From Hetaerina americana (taxonomy: Eukaryota; Arthropoda; Insecta; Odonata; Calopterygidae), in contig JAKTNV010000005.1 in NCBI GenBank assembly GCA_022747635.1, forward strand, positions 52,582,513-52,646,512: a DNA stretch of 64,000 bases, in the 5' to 3' direction. The notes under the pieces were generated by a model. That model ran no database searches and had not been told where the DNA came from. It saw only the letters and a list, made by a program, of their open reading frames with translations. Positions within the stretch are counted from its first letter, which is position 1. Each line of letters begins with the position of its first letter. This document shows positions 59,041 through 64,000 of the stretch, piece by piece. Position numbers and translations under genes: made by a program.

Positions 59041-62000
59041 GGATGTCCGTAAAAAAATAAAGAAATTCAGCATTTTCAGAAACGTTTTTATCGTGCCGGG
59101 GTGGTTACGGGTTTTATTCTTGTTACCCTTGATTGGGTCAATTAAGGGAACGAGATGTGGAAAAGTGGTACGGTGAATGATCGGGAGAGCGTAAGGACCA
59201 TGACTAGGGGGAACTTTTGGGGGTCACCCGGAAGCCCTTAGATAGGTTTCCATGACACTGAGCACGGATGGCGGAGGCCAGCCACCGTAGAAACCCCCAT
59301 CAGGGTGGGAACAGGAGTTGTGAGGTGGCCCTCGAGGCCATGTGTGCGGGTGTGCCATTAATCGGCATAACGATATCTCAAATGCGCCCTTAAAATATCT
59401 CCCAGTGAATTGGCACATATATTCTGATAATGGTTGGCTTTCTATATCCTACAAATGCCACGAATGTGCAAAGGAAAGTGATTGTGAAAACAAGGAATGC
59501 AGTAAAGCGCTGAGATTTGTACGGATATGAAAACAAAGTTGCTTTTGATGAAAAGATGAAATATTTTGTGAGAGATGACTAGAGTATTATGTGATGAGAT
59601 CATTTTATTTTCCACTTCATTTTTCTTGACTGGTTCGCATCAAGTGCCAATATCATGATTCATGGTAAATTTAACTTCAGAAAGGTCAACTATTCTCTAA
59701 AAAGAACCCAATCTCGCCTGCAAGAAGACCGAAAATAGTCAACATTAAAATTTTGTACACCGTGCTCTTAAAGTATGGAGGAATATTGTGGGTGCAATAA
59801 TGTAGAGTGAGTGGAGAAAAAGAAATTCCTCTTTCTACACGCCTTTTGCGAATTTTGGACTGAGAAATCACGATCGGTGTTAGCAAATAAATATTAGGGT
59901 GTCCACAATTTGAATCTCTTGGCCTTAAAACTAATCGCCATATCTTATTTTCAAGGCTAATAAAAAGTCCTTGCCTTGGTTTTCCTTCGAGATAAAATAT
60001 TTCCTAATCTCGATCTCCGAATAATTTTTTCTGGAACATTTGCAATTTTCAGATGATCATATCTCTGCATCTAAAACCAAATTTCTAACTCGCGTGCAAA
60101 CTTGAACTTTGGACTCGGATTGCACATTTTCATCAACCAGCGAGAGATTGGTGAGCCAAAGTCAAATCAATATATTCGAGTACGATTTAAGAAGGTTTAA
60201 ATACTAATTCAAACTAACAGCCTGGATGCTGCATCACAATTCGCAACCTCACATTGGAAGTGTTTTTGCTGAGCATCTCACAAAAATCAGTGACAAATGT
60301 TTTTCATCCATTTTATAAGCTATGACTTGCCCCACATGATTTTTTTTGCTTTTTCTTAATGCGAATAAACCGACTTGGGAAGCGTTTTTCATCATTTGAC
60401 GTAATCGAATGCAAACTGAACATGTTTAAAATTTCAGCGGTCGCCTCTGATGCACTTGCTAATTCGAATCCGTTAAATTTCTACCACATAGGCATTACAT
60501 ATTAAACCGTCAGTATAACTCGAAATTAATCTGATACAAAATGAATTATGAACATAAGAAATGTAATAATTGTTTATTGGAAATTAGGAGAACTTTTTGT
60601 TTTGCTTTCAGTTTCTTTATATTATTTTCTCTTCCAAGTTGTTGAAAATTGCTTCTTTAAAAATCCTGCTTCGAAAAATGGATCTGTGAGTATTAACATT
60701 GCTAAAAGGGAAAGCTGGCAAATAAAACGGCACCTGGAGGATGAAGGGAAGGAAGTGGTTTATAAAGAGGTAACATGATTGCGATTGTGCATGCAAGGTT
60801 GGTGACCTCACAACCCCTGCCACACGCCCTTGCGGAGAATTGTGAGGTATTGTGCTGTTGTAGGTAAAATTTCCGTTTAAGTAAGTACGTGAAAAAGGTT
60901 TCCTTCCAGGAAGTGTGAAGGCATAGTGTCATTGTACAATTTATTCATTTAGTAATTTATTAACATAGCAATGCGTGTATATAGTAGGTACATTTTCGTT
61001 GATATTTTTGTCTTTTGAAATATTTCCGCAATTAATTTTCTCATAATAATATTTAATAAATCTCTTTGATTAACTTTCTTCAAAAAAATTCATCACATCA
61101 TGGTCATTTGAATATGAGTGCTATATTTAGTTTTGCATCAAATTAATAAGTCAGAAGATATTTCCGTGTTTTTTCCAAATTAAAACTTGATATATTGGTT
61201 AAAATCAATTTGCAGGATTCTTAAAATCCATGCTCAGAAGAATTTTACAAAGAAAAAGGCCTTGAAAATAGTGTCTTCCATATAATTGGAATAATTTATG
61301 CATGTAGGGTAAAATGAAGGGTTTTATAATGGAGCTATAAAATTAGTAGAAAAGAATTGTTTGCCTCATAATTATGTAGAAAGAAAAATAGAGAATATTC
61401 CCTAAGAATAACCACCTACCAGGGAAATGTGAAGAAAAGGGATGGAAAAGAGGACTTCTCTTAATTACCCGAGAACACGTTGGGATTCCATAATTAAAAC
61501 TTTCCCCATAATTAATTTCACTTAGCATGGAGGAAGTTGAAAAGAATGTTTAAAACATGAGCCAAAGAAAGAGAGAGAGAGATGAGATAATGACGATGGG
61601 AAACCCGCAGATGTGCGTACTTTCTTTTGAATTTTCCCGTTAATTTCAATTATAAGGTTTGCTCACAGCCTTTCCTTCGTAGATACCATGCCGTGCCAAA
61701 AGGTAAAAATAAAATCAAAAATATTTTTTTCGACCCATCAATAACTAAAGCGTGCAGCATCACAAAATCCTTTCTCTCAATTATAACACTCGAGATACAT
61801 GGTCTCTCTGTTTTGATCTCTCGACTAATAAAGGAAACGAAAATATGCTCCGTTACGAAAGCATTAAAATCAGTTTCATCCAACTAACTGCTTGGACATG
61901 GACTCTGAAAATAATTCACCTAAAGACCTAGACGGATGATCGGGAAGGAAGTGTTCTCGGAGCATTTTCCCGCCTCCACTCCCGCAGGCCTCAATTTTGG

Positions 62001-64000
62001 CCAGACTTCGGAAACGTCGATCCCCGTAATAAATTGAGGAAAACTCAAGTAAGTGCCAAGTTGAGCTTATGGCTTCCCTGCTTCAACCTGCTACTTACCA
62101 AAATGAGGGTAATTCATGCCGCGTTGAATTCCAAATCGTCCTTGGGTTAATTTTTCGTTCAGTTAATGATAATTCAAACATCTTTTCATACATGCAAACT
62201 CAAGAACTCTAATATACATGTAATTTAGGAAACCGAACGTCCACTGGGCTCTCTGATGGAATGATGCAATAATATTATCTCTCGTACTGGACCGCAGGCA
62301 TTGTAAAATTGTATACTTATTCTTCATTTTATGCATTCAAAACTCATAATTTCAATTTTGGAAACACTAATTGGAACATATAAAATGCGGAAGTGTATAG
62401 CTACTTTGTTTCTTGCATAATTTAAATTTAACGATGGATAAATAATGTGTAATCTGATAGAATTTTGTGACATAGTTAAAAATTTAATCTCGAAATGTCT
62501 AATGTTTTTAATAGTTTACTATGTATCCGTGCCGCAAGCAATAAAAATGTCCCTCCGTTTCTATTGGTGTAGAAATCTGCGCAAAGTTTCATTTCAGAGC
62601 TAACATAATGATTTGGGGTGTTTTTCAATCACTGCACGAGCACGTAATTTTCAAACCTTTTTGGGACCTTCCATAAAACAATTTCGTATTACAGAGCTCA
62701 CACAGTGCCTTGTGTAATCGTCGATACTTGATCCTTACTTTTCCCTCGGTGCGGCGTTATGCGTGGTTTATACTCAGCGGCTGCAATAACTATGGTAATG
62801 GACAAGCTGGTGCGTTAAATCAACGTTAAGTTAGTGATGCGATCTGAGGAGGGAGTTAATATCACCTCGGGAATTAAATTGGCCAATCCAGGCTTCGCTT
62901 CTGAGGAGGGGTTTGACGGAGTGTGTATACACGGGCTTAAAATAAAAAAATACAATGCGTTCCCATTTCATAAAAACGCGATGATTCCCTTGCCTCTCTT
63001 GCTCACATCCAAGCATCCTGCTTCCTCTTTAAAACCTTCTAGGAATTCGATCGAAACGTAAAGAAACAGTTTCGTTTCAGAGTTGAGCTGAGCCAAGAAG
63101 TCCGAGCTTGGCTTCGTCTCAAGAACGGAGCAAACACGTGCGCTATGTGCGTCGAGTTTTGACCTGGGATGAAAAATAACCCCTTGGAACCGAAACAGTA
63201 TACTGTGCGAACAAGGAAACAGGGTTGTGATATTGAAAATGGTCCGATTGATTCATTTACATCTTACCATTTAAGCCACCAGAATGGCGTCGGACAGGGA
63301 TTGTTAGGTCACCAGCCAATGGAGTGATTGTTGACTGATGACATAAGGTGGTTTGGAAGTTACAATTCGTCTTCATTTATGTTCCCCACTTTTGTGTTTT
63401 CCTCTAACTATAATTGTGGTGTACATGCATCTATATTTGTCGACGCTTGGACTTTTCTTTATCCGTCAACGTTAAATGGGAGTAATTTTTATTCATGAAA
63501 ATTTTGTTTTCGTTCATCTTTAAATTTTATTGCATACAGTCTACCCTGATCAGGGTAAAATGGTTCCACTTTTTGTGACAACGACTCCATAGCAACTAGA
63601 GATACAGCCGTCGCAGTACTGTGAACTGTGAGGGTAAGTCAAAGTGTTATGCCCAAGGATTAAAATTATACACGCATATTGCATATTAATGAACCTCAGG
63701 ATATATTTATCTCAGGGTTTCACCAACTTTAACTGAGTATTATTACAGTCCTGGTGAGTGAAAATTCAAAGTCAAAATTTCAGGGAGTAATAGTAGTAGT
63801 CCAAAAGTTGAGAGAGGGAGTAGTGAAGGCTATAAATAAAATAGAATACATTTTTATAAGTAAACTTTACAGATCAATACATAGGTTGGCGTTGTTTTAC
63901 TATTTACCAGTTACAAAATGTTGGTTCTTAGCAGTACGCGGATGAAGATACACACGTCGTAGCACCAGTTGGCTTCACGGTTATATTTCTCCGTAATTAT
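59041..64000. other. unassigned sequence to the end of the window
   Basis: 5 kb, mostly AT-rich, with no gene, SINE or transposon end I could confirm. A 62-codon frame at 59342-59530 is Cys-rich (CHECAKESDCENKEC) but has no family match I know. A short GA run lies at 61571-61582. A genic exon could be missed here. Confidence 0.4.

Noticed and set aside
59342..59530. Cys-rich 62-codon frame (CHECAKESDCENKEC) as a small secreted peptide
   Set aside because: No signal peptide, no known cysteine pattern and no splice context. Probably chance.

Overview
This window looks like nuclear DNA of an invertebrate animal, most likely an arthropod. The reasons are: no bacterial-style gene packing, very long (TA)n and (TG)n microsatellites, several tRNA-derived SINE families, mariner-type (DD34D) transposons and decayed non-LTR retrotransposons (LINEs). 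I could not fix the species. I found no host protein-coding gene that I can support. Exons of an unfamiliar gene could still hide in the unassigned stretches, because short exons cannot be recognised by eye.

Layout. 1-5.3 kb: a G-rich tract, a tRNA-headed SINE, a dead mariner (2.32-3.38 kb), a composite microsatellite and a dead LINE 3' end (3.6-4.4 kb). 6.5-6.9 kb: relic of a second LINE reverse transcriptase. 9.09-9.85 kb: an internally deleted mariner with perfect 33-bp terminal inverted repeats, set in a TA tract and followed by a long TA/TG tract. 10.2-31.3 kb: mostly unassigned AT-rich DNA broken by GC-rich, strongly strand-asymmetric (purine or pyrimidine) islands and by SINEs. 33-40 kb: SINE fragments, hairpins and a small mariner-like MITE. 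42.20-43.52 kb: a complete mariner with an open 353-codon transposase, inserted into an older dead LINE. 44.4-45.85 kb: another LINE relic between two near-identical copies of a short repeat. 47-64 kb: SINEs, three large TA tracts, two large palindromes and long unassigned DNA.

The most interesting signal is a set of inverted repeats and related fragments (36.8, 56.1, 57.5, 44.5, 45.75 and 10.0 kb). Several carry the ordered signature CTGANGA - short hairpin - GAAA - a self-complementary tetranucleotide or dinucleotide ending in TC. This matches the conserved core of the hammerhead ribozyme with a minimal stem III, as known from Penelope-like retroelements and related repeats. One palindrome (56038-56198) has 78-bp arms with no mismatch and a 12-bp flanking direct repeat, so it looks young. 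Many elements abut (TA)n tracts, which seem to act as insertion sites or element tails.

How the parts work together: this is a transposon graveyard with a few young arrivals (the mariners at 42.2 and 9.1 kb, SINEs with intact target duplications at 28.3 and 39.6 kb, and the 56.1-kb palindrome), not a pathway or operon.
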